Below are positions 10,058 to 22,673 of a stretch of 64,000 nucleotides of DNA, piece after piece. Source of the stretch: Prototheca cutis (taxonomy: Eukaryota; Chlorophyta; Trebouxiophyceae; Chlorellales; Chlorellaceae); assembly GCA_002897115.2 (NCBI GenBank), contig BCIH01000009.1, positions 688,415 to 752,414 of the forward strand, given 5' to 3'. The notes under the pieces were generated by a model. The model ran no database searches, was not told the DNA's origin, and was given only the letters and a program-made list of their open reading frames with translations. The first letter of the stretch is position 1, and each line of letters opens with the position of its first letter. Both the position numbers and the translations under genes were made by a program.

Positions 10058-12504
10058 ATGGCGTCTGCCGAGGAGGTCCTGGCCACTGCGGAGGCTCCGG
10101 CGGTGGCCGTCACGGCTGATGCCCAGGCCCCAGAGGCCTTTGATCTGGCCGCCCTCAGCCTGAAGGACACGTCAGAGTAAGCATGTTGAGATTCCATATC
10201 GTATTTCTTCCGCGTGTGTCCCCAGACTTCCGACAGCCCCCATGCCTGCTGCTGTCCGGGCACCGTGTGTAGGAGTGTCCCGTTCTTGGACAGACTTGGG
10301 CCATCCACCCACCTTGGCCCACCCGCTCCGCCACGCAGGCTGACACTGGACGAGAAGTTTGCGCTGTGCCGGAGCATTGGGGAGGAATGCATCCTGGACC
10401 AGGATCTGCGCCGGCTGCTTGAAAAGAAGCCCAATCCGGTGGCCTATGACGGTTTCGAGCCTTCGGGCCGCATGCACATTGCCCAAGGCGTGCTCAAGGC
10501 CCTCAACGTCAACAAGCTCACCAAATCCGGCGTCACATTCCGTTTCTGGTGCGTGCTTGGGCAGATGGGTGCTGTCGTTGGAACACGCTGCTGCTCCGTG
10601 TTGTGGCTGTATGGGTGGGTGTGAATGTGGATGTGGGTTGGTGTGGGCCATGGCAACAAGCCGGGCTGCTTGCCAGAGATTCTGCACCGGTGGCAGCAAG
10701 GCGTGTAGAGCAACAAAATCACGCCACCTCACCCACCCAAGTCCTGCAGGGTGGCGGATTGGTTTGCCCAACTGAACAACAAGATGGGTGGGGATCTGAA
10801 GAAGATCCAGACCGTTGGCCGCTACATGGTGGAGATCTGGAAGGCTGTCGGCATGGATATGAGCCGCGTCGAGTTCCTCAACGCCTCTGGTGTGTGTGCG
10901 GAGTTTGGGGGTGGAGATGGGGGGGGGGGACGGGAGATGAATAGCAACGTCTGCCCCCTCCCACGTTTGCCGGTTGACACCCACTCACTCACCCACCGCC
11001 TGCCGCCAACAACCACCGCAGAGGAGATTAACAAGCGGCCCGACGAGTACTGGACGTTGGTGATGGACATAGCACGGAAGAACAACATCAAGCGGATCAT
11101 CCGCTGCTCACAGATCATGGGCCGCAGCGAGACAGACGACCTCAGCGCCGCCCAGATCTTCTACCCCTGCATGCAGTGCGCCGACATCTTCTTCCTCAAG
11201 GTGTGCATTGCTGGCCTTTGTGTGTGTGGTGGGGGTTGTGGTGGGGGTATCAAGCGATTGCAGGGACGGCGCGCAGTTGAGACGGCCTGCACTCTCCCTC
11301 TCATTTCTCCGCCCACCTTCCGCCACGCCCCTCAACCCTGCTCACACCCAAACCCTCAAAGCAACCGCTGCCCCACTCAAATTTGCACGAATGCACGACA
11401 GGCTGACATCTGTCAGTTGGGCATGGACCAGCGCAAGGTGAATGTGCTGGCGCGCGAGTACGCCGACGAGGCGCGGCCCAAGCGCATGAAGCCCGTCATC
11501 CTCTCCCACCCCATGATGCCGGGCCTGCTCCAGGTCTGCTATCTCTCTATTTGTTTATTTAATTAGTTTATTGTTTGTTTGAAGGAGGGGGGATTCATTA
11601 CTGTCGTGCCCTGGAATAAATCTGCACTGCTGCCTCAACCTCCCCACACTCCCCAACCAACCGGTCACCAGCTGCCCATCTCATAATCAAACAGGGTCAG
11701 GAGAAGATGAGCAAGAGCGACCCCAACTCTGCCATCTTCATGGAGGACACCGAGGCCGAGGTCAAGACCAAGATCAAAAAGGCTTTCTGCCCGCCGGGCA
11801 TCGTGGCAGACAACCCCTGCCTTGCCTACCTCCAGCACATCGTGCTGCCCTGGGTCAAAGAGTTCCACGTCACCCGCTCCGAGGCCAACGGCGGGAGCAA
11901 GTGCGTGAGAGTTGAAATTGTTGCGTTGGTTTTGGGGGTGTGGATGGAGCAGCAGTGTGTTGTCCATGCACTCGCTAGCAAACGGGGTCGGGGCACGGGG
12001 TTGTACCTCCCAGCCATGGGTATCGCCCCCGGCGGCATCTGCGGGACACCTGTCCACGCAGGAGCCTGGCGCAGGCGGGAAAAGCAAACCCACGTACTAC
12101 AGATCCCGCTCTCCCACACACACCCTCATACACCCAGGTCGTACACCAACTTTGCGGAAATCACTGCCGACTACGTATCGGGTGCATTGCACCCTTCGGA
12201 TCTCAAGCCCGCGTTGGCCAAGGCCATCAACGAGATCCTGCAGGTAAGAATTGTTATTGTTGGTTGGTATCTGCTGGTGTTTGTGTTGATGTTTGCGGGC
12301 AATGGGTCATGCCACTGTTCTATCGCTTCTGAACAGGGTGTAGGCGCACCTCTGGTCAGCCAGCCTGCATCCCCCCCTCCCACCCACACACACACACACA
12401 CCCACACACACACCAATGGACAGCCTGTGCGCGACCACTTTGAGAACAACGAGGAGGCCAAGGCCCTGCTCAAGGCGGTCAAGTCGTACAAGACCACGCG
12501 ATGA
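10058..12504 (+). CDS. cytosolic tyrosyl-tRNA synthetase
   Basis: Eight exons, 10058-10176, 10339-10548, 10750-10889, 11022-11200, 11402-11533, 11695-11900, 12138-12243 and 12424-12504, give 390 residues with every junction in phase. It charges tRNA-Tyr with tyrosine using ATP. Class I signatures of the eukaryotic/archaeal TyrRS are intact: AYDGFEPSGRMHIAQG (HIGH-type motif), YPCMQCADIFFLKADICQLG in the tyrosine pocket, and GQEKMSKSD. The protein ends in LLKAVKSYKTTR with no EMAPII or other appended domain, as in the short plant enzymes. No transit peptide is seen; the Ala-rich 35-residue leader is acidic rather than basic. Several introns are G-rich at the 5' end and C- or CA-rich at the 3' end. 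Confidence 0.95.
12384..12414 (+). repeat. CA-rich microsatellite
   Basis: A run of (CA)n with CCCACA interruptions near the 3' splice site of the last TyrRS intron. Confidence 0.85.
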
Positions 12505-13026
12505 GCCATTGGGTAACAGGACAGCTGTCCCGTCCAAGGAACAGGTGGCGGCTGCACGGCCGCTCCCTGGTGGTCCTTGTCGCCGCAGGCCGTACATGCT
12601 GTGCATGCCCCACATCATTCCCATCCTCCGCGGCTGGGGCTGTGACAATAACACGGACGTGTTCTAAAAGTTGACTGGGTTTATGTAATAGCAATGGGGA
12701 GCATGGCAAGAGGGCACGACAACGGTTCATCCACAGCGACGAGCGACAGAGGTGGCAGGAAAAGAAGCAACAAAACTGGGGTAGGTGGGTGGGTTATATG
12801 CTGCTGAGCAGCACGCACTGATGCAGCATTCCTAATGTGGGTCCCTGCATAGGCAGAAACAAGGTTTGCACTACCAACGACGGCAGCTGCGTCGAAGCAG
12901 TCCCAAGTGCGGTGCGCTTGTAGGGCAGTTGCCTTGCTGCCCGCGCATCACGACGACAGTCCGCCTGTCCTGGACAGAGCAACAAATGGCCAACTGCCCG
13001 GTACCAAGAGCCTGGCACAGCTTGTG
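12505..13026. other. intergenic, convergent 3' ends
   Basis: It holds the 3' flanks of TyrRS and of the convergent LEA_2 gene. Apart from the TGTAA signal nothing was recognised. Confidence 0.45.
12684..12688 (+). terminator. TGTAA polyadenylation signal of TyrRS
   Basis: TGTAA lies 180 nt after the stop, in the context ttatgtaatagc. Confidence 0.6.
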
Positions 13027-14935
13027 TTAGCACCAATCGGGGTCCAGGCTGTTCAGAATGGTGACCCTTGTGCCATCACTCTCCGTGCCATAGCTCCTGC
13101 CTTTGCTGCTGCTGCCCGAGTCGCTCAGGACAGCTGTCGCCGGTGCGGATGTGGGGCCCAGTACCCCACTTGTCTCTCCATTCCGGCAATCAATAAGAAA
13201 GTATGTGTCGATTGCGGTGAGGTGCTGCCGCTGGAAGAGATACTGTGCCTGAGATGAGCAGAAGGAACAAGAGGGGTTGCAGGGCTGCTGCATGACACAT
13301 GGGCTCTTGCAGGGAGGGCATGCATGAGAATATTTCAGGCCCCAACCTCCCTCCCATCCAATCCAATCTCCCAAAGCATCACGCTGCTTCAACAAGAGCA
13401 CCTGGAACAGCAACACAACACTCACCGTGAGGTTGCCCTGCAAAAAGAAGACCAGCTTCTCAGGAAACGTGGAGCACTGGGACAAGATTGCCAGGATGTA
13501 GTCTGAGGGCACATCTGACGCATCAATGGTCACATTGAGAAGCTGCACCCGGTTTTGGAGAGATGAGCAGGGTTGGCTGGTGCAGGAAGACCGGACTCCT
13601 CAGCGACTTTTGGTTTGAAGGATTTCCTAGCAAAGGGAGCCCACCCATCATCATTCTGCTCCATTAAGACTTCCTCGTCAAATCAATGCATGCAAATCCC
13701 TTACCGCAGGCGATGACCTTGCCGGGAGCGTAACCGACCCGATCGACTTCCTCCCAGCTTCCGTTCTGTAAAAGAGCACCCGCAGCTCGCCCTCCACATG
13801 TGCCTGGCGTTCAGGGAGGGTTTTTTAATGCATGAGGATGCATGCTGATCGGAGCCGGCCTGCATTACACAGGCAGTCATGACGCCAATCATTCATGCAC
13901 CAGTCCTACGCGCTGGCCCTCCCGCTGCCCCGCCCCGGGCCCCCCCCCCCCAAAAAAAGAAGATTAAATTCAAATGTACCCACAGCCTCACTAGGAGGTA
14001 GTTTGGGTTGTATATTGGGATCAGCACCTCCAGCTTGAGCTGGTAGGTGGAGGTCGTAGTGTTCCAAGACATCCGGTCCGGCTTGACGCAGACCTCCCCG
14101 ATAGATACATCCCGAGGCACTGTGATGAACACCAGCCCCGCGATGAACAGCCCAAACAGAAGCTGGTGCCATTATGAAAGGGGGGGAGGGGGTGGGGTGA
14201 GACCTACAGTTAAAATGTCATGGAGCCGTCCGATGCATTGCCCCCAATAAGCACAGAGACTGTGTGCAGCCGATCGCAGTATGCTCAGCACTGATGCACA
14301 CTCAGGCAGCTTGAACCTGCGCCAGCAATGCTACGCGGGCCCCCTTCCCCCTCTCTTTGCCACTGCCAGCTTAGACGGCAGCAGCAACCAGTACCGCCCA
14401 CACACTCTCACCAGGGACGCAACGGTGAGGCGAGTGTCACGTGGCTGCAATCGTGCATCGGAGAGCGGGATGAGCGTGAGGTAATTGCTCGGTGGGGGGG
14501 GTGGCGACGGCGGCGCCGCCCGGAACCGAACCGCTTCTTTCCACCAGCTGGAAAGCCTGTGTGGGAAGTTTGGTAGGTGAGCTGGGTTGGCAGCTTCGGG
14601 TGGCCCTGCTGTGCCTCCAAGAACAAATGGGTTCCAAAATGAGCCAGGCAACCACCGGCGCGATCCCACTCCCCCGCCACACGGTGTCATGGCCTCCAGC
14701 AATCATTCTCAACCTCAACTGGACTTCAACCACAACCCATGTTTCATAGAGGTCTGGCAGGGCCATGAGGTCCAGAGTCCTTACAGGACCGCCCATCAAA
14801 AAATGAACCAGCTACAGGCACCCACCTCTCCCGGACGGTGGGTCCACCAGGCTCGGCGTATCCCTCGGGAAGCGGGGGCGCAGTGGACGTCCCGACGGGA
14901 GATGTCAAGCTGGGCAGGGCCTGATACCCACTCAT
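13027..14935 (-). CDS. LEA_2/NHL-like single-pass membrane protein
   Basis: Six exons on the minus strand, 14935-14826, 14556-14412, 14162-13992, 13803-13705, 13542-13426 and 13248-13027, give 287 residues with consistent phase. The N-terminus (about 80 residues) is Pro/Ser-rich and cytosolic in character. A hydrophobic segment, VASLLLFGLFIAGLVFITV (about 82-100), is a single membrane anchor. Next comes a domain with the LEA_2 (late embryogenesis abundant 2, also NHL/YLS9) pattern: a beta-strand with IPIYNPNYLL, then GELRVLFYRTEAG, and LLNVTIDASDVPS with a later NLTAQYLFQRQHL strand. In plants such proteins sit in the plasma membrane or ER and link to stress and defence. Spacing and the NPN motif support the family; the exact role is unknown. 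Confidence 0.72.
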
Positions 14936-15714
14936 GACCTGGATGAGCGCTGGCCCGGGCGCGCACCAGGCCCCAAAACGTGAAGAGCGCCTATTGGGTC
15001 ACTCCCGACTGCTCACAGGGGCGGGGCAGTGGTGGGAGCCTGGTCAGGTTGTTCTACCTAAATTCAATACCCACAAACAACCTGCGCAGTCACAATTGTT
15101 CATGAAATTATGTTTTTGCCGTGAATGCGCGAGCTGAACACCCAGCATAGGGTACGCAGGGCACGCGGGATCAGGGTTTTCAGTGTCGGACCGGCCATTT
15201 GCTCGATCCGTGTCGCTTGAGCAGCTCCGCCCCTGTTGGGAACTCGGGCCAGCTCTTCCCTCCAAAAGGCAAACCCAGGTTCTAGACCGAGCAACCTGCG
15301 GCTCTGGTCACCATCAGACCACCCATTCATTCAACATGGATCCCAAGGGATAGGGAAAGAAAAAGGAGCAAGCAAGCGATTGCTGGCGCTGGCACCCGGA
15401 CAGGCACCCGGACAGTTGCAAGGAATGAAAGTGCCCAGCGGCAGACTAATGATTTTTCGGGTGCACATGCACGGCCGCTGGAAGGCGTGCACGACTGATG
15501 CAGGAGCCTAGAGTCGGGGCAAAAATTGGGTCGGGACAATATCAAGAGCTGCAATAGCTGTGCATGATCTTCTTCTGAAAGTATAGGGGAAGGGGGCGAG
15601 GGATCGCTCTGGTTAGGGACGATGATGAGGCCGGAGGGGTGGGACGATCGGCACAAACCTATGCTCTCACGGCCGGTCTCTTCTCCGCTGGGCTCCCCAC
15701 CGCGAGGGGTCAAG
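14936..15714. other. intergenic, promoter of LEA_2 gene and 3' flank of PRAF gene
   Basis: Both neighbours are on the minus strand. I found no splice-linked coding exon, RNA or repeat in this 779-bp stretch. Confidence 0.4.
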
Positions 15715-18303
15715 TCAAGCCTGCGGCTCTCGGCCTGCGCGTGTAGGGCTCCACCGGCCGCCGCCCGGGGGCCCGCGCTTGGGCGACCCCGCGCCCCCAG
15801 TCCCCAGCGGCGAGCCCGGGATGGAGGAGGCGGTCCTCGCCAGACGCGGCAGCTGTCCTGCTGCCTCCTCCGTGGCCTGCGCCAGCTGTCCCGCCGCCAT
15901 GGACATCGACCGTGGCGGTGACGACCGCGCGAATGCTGAGCCGGCAGAGCGAGGCGTGAACGGCGTCGTCCCCTGTCCTCTCGTCGGCGAACCATCTGCA
16001 CATTGTTTTTTTGAAGGAGGGGGGGTTGTTGAAGTTGAGTTGCCAGCATTCCGTGCCATGGGTCCTGGAGCAAGCGAGCAATTGGAGACGCCTCCCAAGC
16101 CCAGCAGCGACATCCCAACCTCTGCCGCCATCATCACCATTCCCTCGTCTCCTCTCGTCAAGAAAACGACAAAAGCCACCGTCACTCACCTGATCGCAAC
16201 GAGACGGACCGGGTCAGCCTCCGCACGGGGCTCTCCCCGCCAGAGACAGCACCTGGCATACCCTCGCCGGCGCCTGCAAACGTCAGCTCCCGGCGTGGCC
16301 CTGCCGGCCCACCGTCGCTGTCGCGACCAGGCTCGACCCCTGTCACTGCTACACTGAGAGGCGTCGCCATGCCAGAAGAAACGCCCTGAAGACCGAGGGA
16401 GACCCCGCCCGGCGTGGCTGCACCTGCACCTGCAGGCCTGCCCAGCCTGCTGGGCGTGGCCGTGAGGGCCGGGGAAGCCGGCACCCCGCTGCCCACGAGC
16501 CCCGCCAACGCTTCGCCCGCGTCAAAGCTCAGGCTCAGCGTGTGGCGTCGGTGCGCGGCAGCGCCGGGCTCGCCACCGTGCACACGGATGCGAGGCGCTG
16601 GGATAGGTGGCGGCGTGCCACCGGAGTGGGGCGGCGGCGGTGGCGGTGGCGGTACGAGGAGCGACGGCGGTACGAGGAGCGACCGTGGCACGTCTGCTTT
16701 GGTCCCTGCCACCGCGTCCATCGTCGCGCTCGCACCCGCTGCTGGCCCACTCTCCCCTTCCATGTTCCCACAGGGCTCTCCGCTGCCGGTCGCCGCTTGC
16801 AACGCAGCCAAACTCACAGGCATGCGCGCTGCGAGCTCGGCCTTGTGCGCGTCATACCAGGCGGTGGCCGACTCGCGCGTGAACAGGGCCTGCGAGAACC
16901 GGATGCGACGCACGCGCGGGGCGCCGCCCGCGCCCGTAAACGTCACCGTCACGCCCGTCTCCACCTCCTCGCTCCACTCGGGCGTGCCCGCAGGGCTGGG
17001 CGGCAGGCTGCCCTCCCTCACCAGGCTCGAGCCCCGCGAGTGCTGTGCCCTGTGCGTGCTCGCTGCGCCGCTCTGGGTGCCGAGCACAGCTGCGGTCTGG
17101 CCCGGGCTCGGCGACGCCGACGCCACAGAATGGGGCTGTCGGACGGTCGGCGACGGCGCGAGGTCGGTGCCGCCAACGACGTCGGCGCCGGAGCCGGCAG
17201 CCGCGCCGCTCGGGTGGGACGCAGCTGAAACTGCGTCCCACGCGACCGGCACTGCTGCCGCCGTGGTTCCAGGCACGGTATCGTCGACCACGTCCAAAGG
17301 CAGTCCAGCACCACCAGCGGCAGCGCCATCCTCCACAAACTCGCCGCCGCCTCGCGCCGCGGCGAACAGGTGTCGCTGCAGCTCGCGTTCGCGGGCCTGG
17401 AGCTCGGCGGCCCACTGGCCCAGCCGCGCCTCCTGGCTCGCCAGGTGTGCCTGCCGCCGGGCCAGCAGAGCCTCCATCGCCGTCATCGTCGCCTCCAGCG
17501 TCCACTCCGAAGCACCAAAGTCACTGCTCCAACCCACCGACCGGCGTGTGAGCACGCTGCCCCCGCCCACGCCGCCGTCGCTGCTGCACCCCGCCGCCGG
17601 CAGCGGCGAAGTTGTGTTCGCGGTGGTGGTGGCGGTGGTGAGTGCCGCTCCCGCTGGGCTTGCCGCAGCGATGTCCCCTGACGCTGCTCCCGCTGCCAAA
17701 CTGCTGGCACCGCTGTCCTCGCCAGCACTGATGCTTGCACCCCCCAGTGGCACCCGCCAGGCGGGACCCACCGCCGCCGCGTGCGCGGCGCGGTAGTTCT
17801 CTGCGCTCGCCAGCACCCGTGCACGAAGCCGCTCCTCGTCCGCCCGCCGCCGCGCCTCGGACCGAACCGACGATGGCGGCAGGCCGCCACCGGCCGTCCG
17901 CGCGTTCAGAATGGCTGTCACCGTCGAGCCGGCGCCCATGCTGGCCGTCGGCGACGCCCCCGGCCATCCACTGCCCGACTCCGTCGACATACCACCACGT
18001 GCATCGCCGGCGACGTGCAGGGTCATGCCCCGCCCACGACGCAAGTCGGCTGCCAGGCTCCAGAGTCGAAATCCGTTGCCTGCAGCGTCGGCCTCCACAC
18101 CGCCAGCACGGTCCAGGCCGCCCTCGGACGGCGAGACCGCGCCGTCCGAGGCGCGGCGCTCGGCCGCCAGCGACCGTTCGCTGGGCGTACGTTTGCCCAT
18201 TGACGGCGGGGGAGGGCCTGTGCCCACCAGAAACCCGTACTCGCCAACCGAACCCAGGCTCCCCGTCGGCGACCCTGTTGGTGGTGAGATTGTGAAAACA
18301 GCA

Positions 18304-18343
<40 letters not shown>

Positions 18344-18364
18344 GTCACTCTGGCAGTCATGCAA

Positions 18365-18402
<38 letters not shown>

Positions 18403-21400
18403 NNNNNNNNNNNNNNNNNNNNNNNNNNNNNNNNNNNCCCCCCACGCACACACACACACACACAGAACCTCCCTCCCCACTGCCACTCACCGACAGAGAC
18501 GACGCGGGAGGGCCCAACCCTGTGGCGTGCCGTGGTGCCGCCGGCCTCTGATGCCGCGTAGGTCCTGCCACCCAAGCCCATAGCATCGACAACCGTGCCG
18601 CGGCGGGAGCTGGGGGGTGGCATGCTCACGACCGTGGCCGGCGCTGCCGCTCGCGCCGCCCCCGACCCGGCGAAGCTGTTGGACCGTCGCACCAGGCCCC
18701 CCACGTCCGCTGCAGTGGGTGGGTTCGGGGATATGTTCATTAATAATGCTCCCCCATAGAGCATACATCCCCAAGAACCCCCCTCCCCCAACACACACAC
18801 ACACCCACACCCACACCCACACCCACACACAAGTACCTTCAGACTGTGTGATGGAGGACCGGAACAGGCTGGCGGCGCTGCGTGCCCCAGTGCTGATGGG
18901 CAGGTTCCGCAACGTGCTAAACATGACCTCTGGAACGTGGAGCAACGAGGGCCGGCGCCGGGGCGCCGCAGCGGCCGGCACCGAGGCCAGGGACGATGCC
19001 ACCGACAGCTTGGCCAGTGACGGCGGGCCACTGGTCCCCTGGGGCCCCGTCCACGTGTAATGCCCCGTAGTTGCTGTCGCCGGAGGGGGGTGCGGGGGCA
19101 GGCCCGTTGCCGAGGCAAAGCCGCCGCTGTCGCGTGTACCGAACGACCCCGACCCCGGCTGGACAAGGGACGACGATGATGAGGATGCCGAGGCCGTGCC
19201 CCGGCCCCCCGATCCGGACCGTCCCGGAATAGAATGCTGCTGCTGCGTTGCAGATGTTCCGGCGGCGTTTTTGGAAGCGCCAACGCCTGCATGACCACCA
19301 GAACCAGCACCCTTGGCACCGCCGCCGGTAAGAGCATGGGCACTCTGGGCATCCAGGAAACTCATGAGCGTGCGGGTGGCGACTTCACCGGCCTCGCGGG
19401 CCTCGGGCTCAAAGCGGCGCGGGTCGTGGGGCGCGACGGCCGCGCAGGAGACGCCGCCTGCGGCCAGGGCCACCGCCCCTCGCCCACGCAGGCCTTCGAC
19501 GAGCACGGGCCCGGCCGAATCCGCGCGGTGCGCCGCGCCGCGGCCACTCGCTGCTCCCGGGCCCAGCTGGCCCTCGGCCCCCCGGCCCCATGCGTACACC
19601 ACCGCACCCGCCGGCCCCTCGACGGGCAGGCCCGTCCGGCGGTCCAGCACGCGCCCGGCCGCCACGACGTGGTGCATGCCCGCCGCGATCGAGTCCACAA
19701 ACACGCCGGCTAGCGCGCCGCGTACGGGCTCCAGCACCGTCGAACCCTCCCATGGGCAGGGGGATGAGAGGTTGGAGAGGGGTTGCTGGGAGGCTTGGCC
19801 GCCAGCCGCGGCGCTCCCGGCGCCGCCATGGGCTGACGAGGACTGCGACGACGTACCTGCGCCAGGCACACCTCCCATACCGCTCCCGCCATGGTGGCCA
19901 CCGCCACCACCACTACCGCTATTACTGCTACCAGAGGCGATGCCAAAGGCGGCCCGAGCGCCGCCGCTGCCCGGGCCCGGGACGCTGGCCCCCGTGGCCC
20001 CCGCCTGCCAGACACGGCCCCCCGTGGTGACGACAACGGTGAGGTGTGACCCCGCGGCAACATGGCGAAACGCGCGCGGTTCGGGCGTGACCACTCGGCA
20101 GGGCAGCAGCTGACCCGTGTACAGGTCGGCCGCACCGTGGGCCAGGCACCCGCGGTTGCTGTCGCGCTTCTCGCCCGCCGTGCCAAAGGCCACGGGCTCG
20201 TTCACGCCGCCCCACGTGTACAGCGCCCCCCCAATGCCCTCGTGGAAGAACGACGGCTCGTCCGCCACCGACACGCTCGTCGTGCGCCGGTGGGGGTGCA
20301 GCGGGTGGTGGTGCGAATGGTGGTGCGGCGACGGCGCTGCGGGCCGCGTCGCTGGCAGCGGGGGTGCCACCGCCGTCGACGCTGCCGTCCCGCCCGAGCC
20401 GCCACCATGGACACCACTGCCAATACCACCGTGGCGGTCGGGCGTGCCGGGGTACCCCCATGCACCGCCCTCGCCGCTTGCATAGCGGGCGAGGGCATTG
20501 CTGCCAAACCCACCACCACCCTCGCGTGCCGGGGATGCCGGGGGGTTGTCGGCGGGGCCCGGTTTGGTGGCAGTGAAGGTGGCCCCGCCGGGGCCGGTCG
20601 CGGCGGTGGAGCCGCCGACGGCGCCACTCACGGCAACCGCACCGCCGCCACCGCTCCCGCCGCCAGCACTACTACCTCCCTGTTGTTGCTGATGCTGGCG
20701 CGCTTCTTGGTGTTGGGCCTGTGCGGCGAGGACTGCGGCGGCGGCGACCGCGGCTTCCAGGGGCGAGGTCTCGCCCGCGGCCAGCGCCGGCGCCTCCAGC
20801 ACGATGGCCGCCGTGTGCCAGACGCCGCAGGCCACCTCCATCGCGTGAAACGGGGCCAGGGCCGCGACGCGGGCCGGCGCCGCACGGCTGTCGCGGTCAC
20901 CGTGGCCCAGACGACCCCCAAAACCCTCACCCCATGTGAACAGCTCGCCCTCGGCCGTGACGGCGCCAACGTGAAACGGACCACAAGACACCTGCACCAC
21001 AGAGCGACCCGCCAGCAGACCCGCCACGGGCAACGGCGTCGGGATGCCGGTGTGGGCACCGACACCACTGGCCCCGGGCACACGGCCCCAGAGATAAAGG
21101 GCCCCTCGGGAATCTAGAGCCGCAGACACATCGTCGCCCGCAGCCACGGCCACGACGCGGCAGCGTGAAAGGGCGCCGCCGACGCGAGTGGGCCGCGGGG
21201 CATCGCGCTCGTGGCCCAGACCCAGTACCCCCCCGGCGCCGCGGCCCCACGCATACACCGCGCCGCAACGCGTGGCTGCCAGGCCGTGCCGCCGGCCCAG
21301 GGCCACCGCCGCTGCGTCCACGGGCGCCGCGCCGGGCAGCGGCACTGGAGCAGGCGACTGCGGCCACGGGTCCTCGGCACGGGGCGCGGACCCGCTGACA

Positions 21401-22673
21401 CGTCGTGCGCCGCAGGAACCCCACACCAGCAGGTCGCCGGGCGGCGCACGCGTCGAAATGGCTGTCGGCGCCGCGCGCCGAGCCGCCAGTGCACGAAGCT
21501 CACCCGACTGCGCCGGCATCGCTGGAGTCGGCGTTGACGCGCTGGCAAGCGCGCCAGAAGTCCCCCAGTTGACAGTGTTGCTGTCACCCTGGCCCAGCAG
21601 CGGCGAAATAGACGGCAGAGCCCACGCGGTCGTCGCCGGCGGCGCTGCGGCCACATCGAATCCAGATGCCCACGGCTGCTTGTTTGATGGATCAGCACCA
21701 GATCGGAGCGCTGACATTGAGGGGTGCACCGATGATGATGCCGTCCCTCCCGTGCCGGCGCTCCAGAGCTCGCCGCCGACCTGCGATCGCCGTGGCCCCA
21801 CACCGCTAGACACGCCACCGGGTGTGGGACCTGGCGCCCTGCCGGGCCTTCTGGCAGCGGCGCGGGCGCGGACGGCGAGGATGAGCTGCAGGCCCGCCAC
21901 CCACAGCGCCGCATCCTCGGGCGTCGGCGCAGTGAGGTCCAGCGTGCGGCGACCGCCGCCCTCGGCAACGTAGGCCAGCGACCACGACCGCGCGCCGCCG
22001 TCCCTCAGCGGGAGCGGGTGCCGTCGGAACACCTCGCTGCCCCGGCCGGGGAGCACGGCCGTCACGCTGAACAGGTCCACGGTCCGGATGCTGCCGGATG
22101 CCGAGCGCCAGCGCAGCAGTCGGTCGCCGCCCGTCAGACGGAAGTAGTGCACCTTGGGCTTGCCGTGCCGGCCATGCTTGAGCAGCAGCGCACCCTGTGC
22201 GTGTGGGGAGGGGGGTGTCGGGTGGGACGGCTGCCAGGGTAAAGAATGGGTTTGTTGAGAGCGCTTGGGTGGTCAACAAAGAGCATTCGACCGACGCTCT
22301 CCCCACACTCTGGCTCCCTGCCCCACCTTGCGCAGCGTGGTGAGCACCTCCTCCAGGGAGCAAGGCAGGCTCATGTCCACAGCATCCAACAGCTCCGCCT
22401 CCCCGACCACCTCGCCATCCTGCGGGCATGGTACGGCAATCTGGGTGTCATTCATGGTCCCATGACCCGGCACCGTGGCCCCCATGCCAGCGGGGGTCCG
22501 ATGGAAGCTGGCCCGAGCGTGGCAGCCCCGCCGCTGTCGTGCCGCGTTCGGGCGGGGGTTCGGATGCAGGACGCACCCCTTCTGGGCATGCGGCGCATCA
22601 CAATGGACCTTAATGCACCAGATCACGCGCCGCGCGGTCCCCATCTCACCAGCACGGCGTAGCGCTCGGCCAT
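15715..22673 (-). CDS. PH-RCC1-BRX protein (PRAF-like, no FYVE)
   Basis: Six exons on the minus strand, 22673-22650, 22419-22327, 22194-18837, 18709-18491, 18274-16190 and 16064-15715, encode 2,042 residues in phase. An N-terminal PH domain (about 30-150) reads LEEVLTTLRKGALLLKHG, GKPKVHYFRL, and ends ALWVAGLQLIL, matching plant PRAF proteins. RCC1 propeller blades follow in two blocks: about 290-505 (VYAWGRGAGGVLGLGHE, LFTWGEGFGGRLGHGD) and about 700-1000 (LYTWGGVNE, VYAWGRGAEGQLG). A coiled coil lies near 1490-1540 (LLARRQAHLASQEARLGQWA). A BRX domain at about 1664-1718 reads TPEWSEEVETGVTVTF and RRIRFSQALFTRESATAWYD. Plant PRAFs have a zinc-binding FYVE between RCC1 and BRX; no such Cys pattern is visible here. 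The long linkers are low complexity. The last exon is inferred from the strong donor GATCAG|gtgagt. Confidence 0.88.
18306..18443 (+). repeat. two poly-C tracts with an assembly gap
   Basis: 36 C at 18306-18341, a 25-base spacer, 36 C at 18367-18402, 35 N at 18403-18437, then more C. All lie in an intron of the PH-RCC1-BRX gene, so the gap does not touch coding sequence. The true length is unknown. Confidence 0.95.
18790..18830 (+). repeat. (CA)n / CCACAC microsatellite
   Basis: A CA run followed by CCCACA units in an intron of the PH-RCC1-BRX gene; on the transcript it is a (GT)n/GTGGGT run just inside the donor. Confidence 0.9.

Noticed and set aside
18023..18592. Open frames running through the poly-C and N region
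   Set aside because: They read homopolymer and undetermined bases, inside an intron of the PH-RCC1-BRX gene.
19313..21117. Long open frames on the + strand opposite the PH-RCC1-BRX gene
   Set aside because: They are antisense shadows of GC-rich coding sequence; the minus strand has clear RCC1 blades and domain order.
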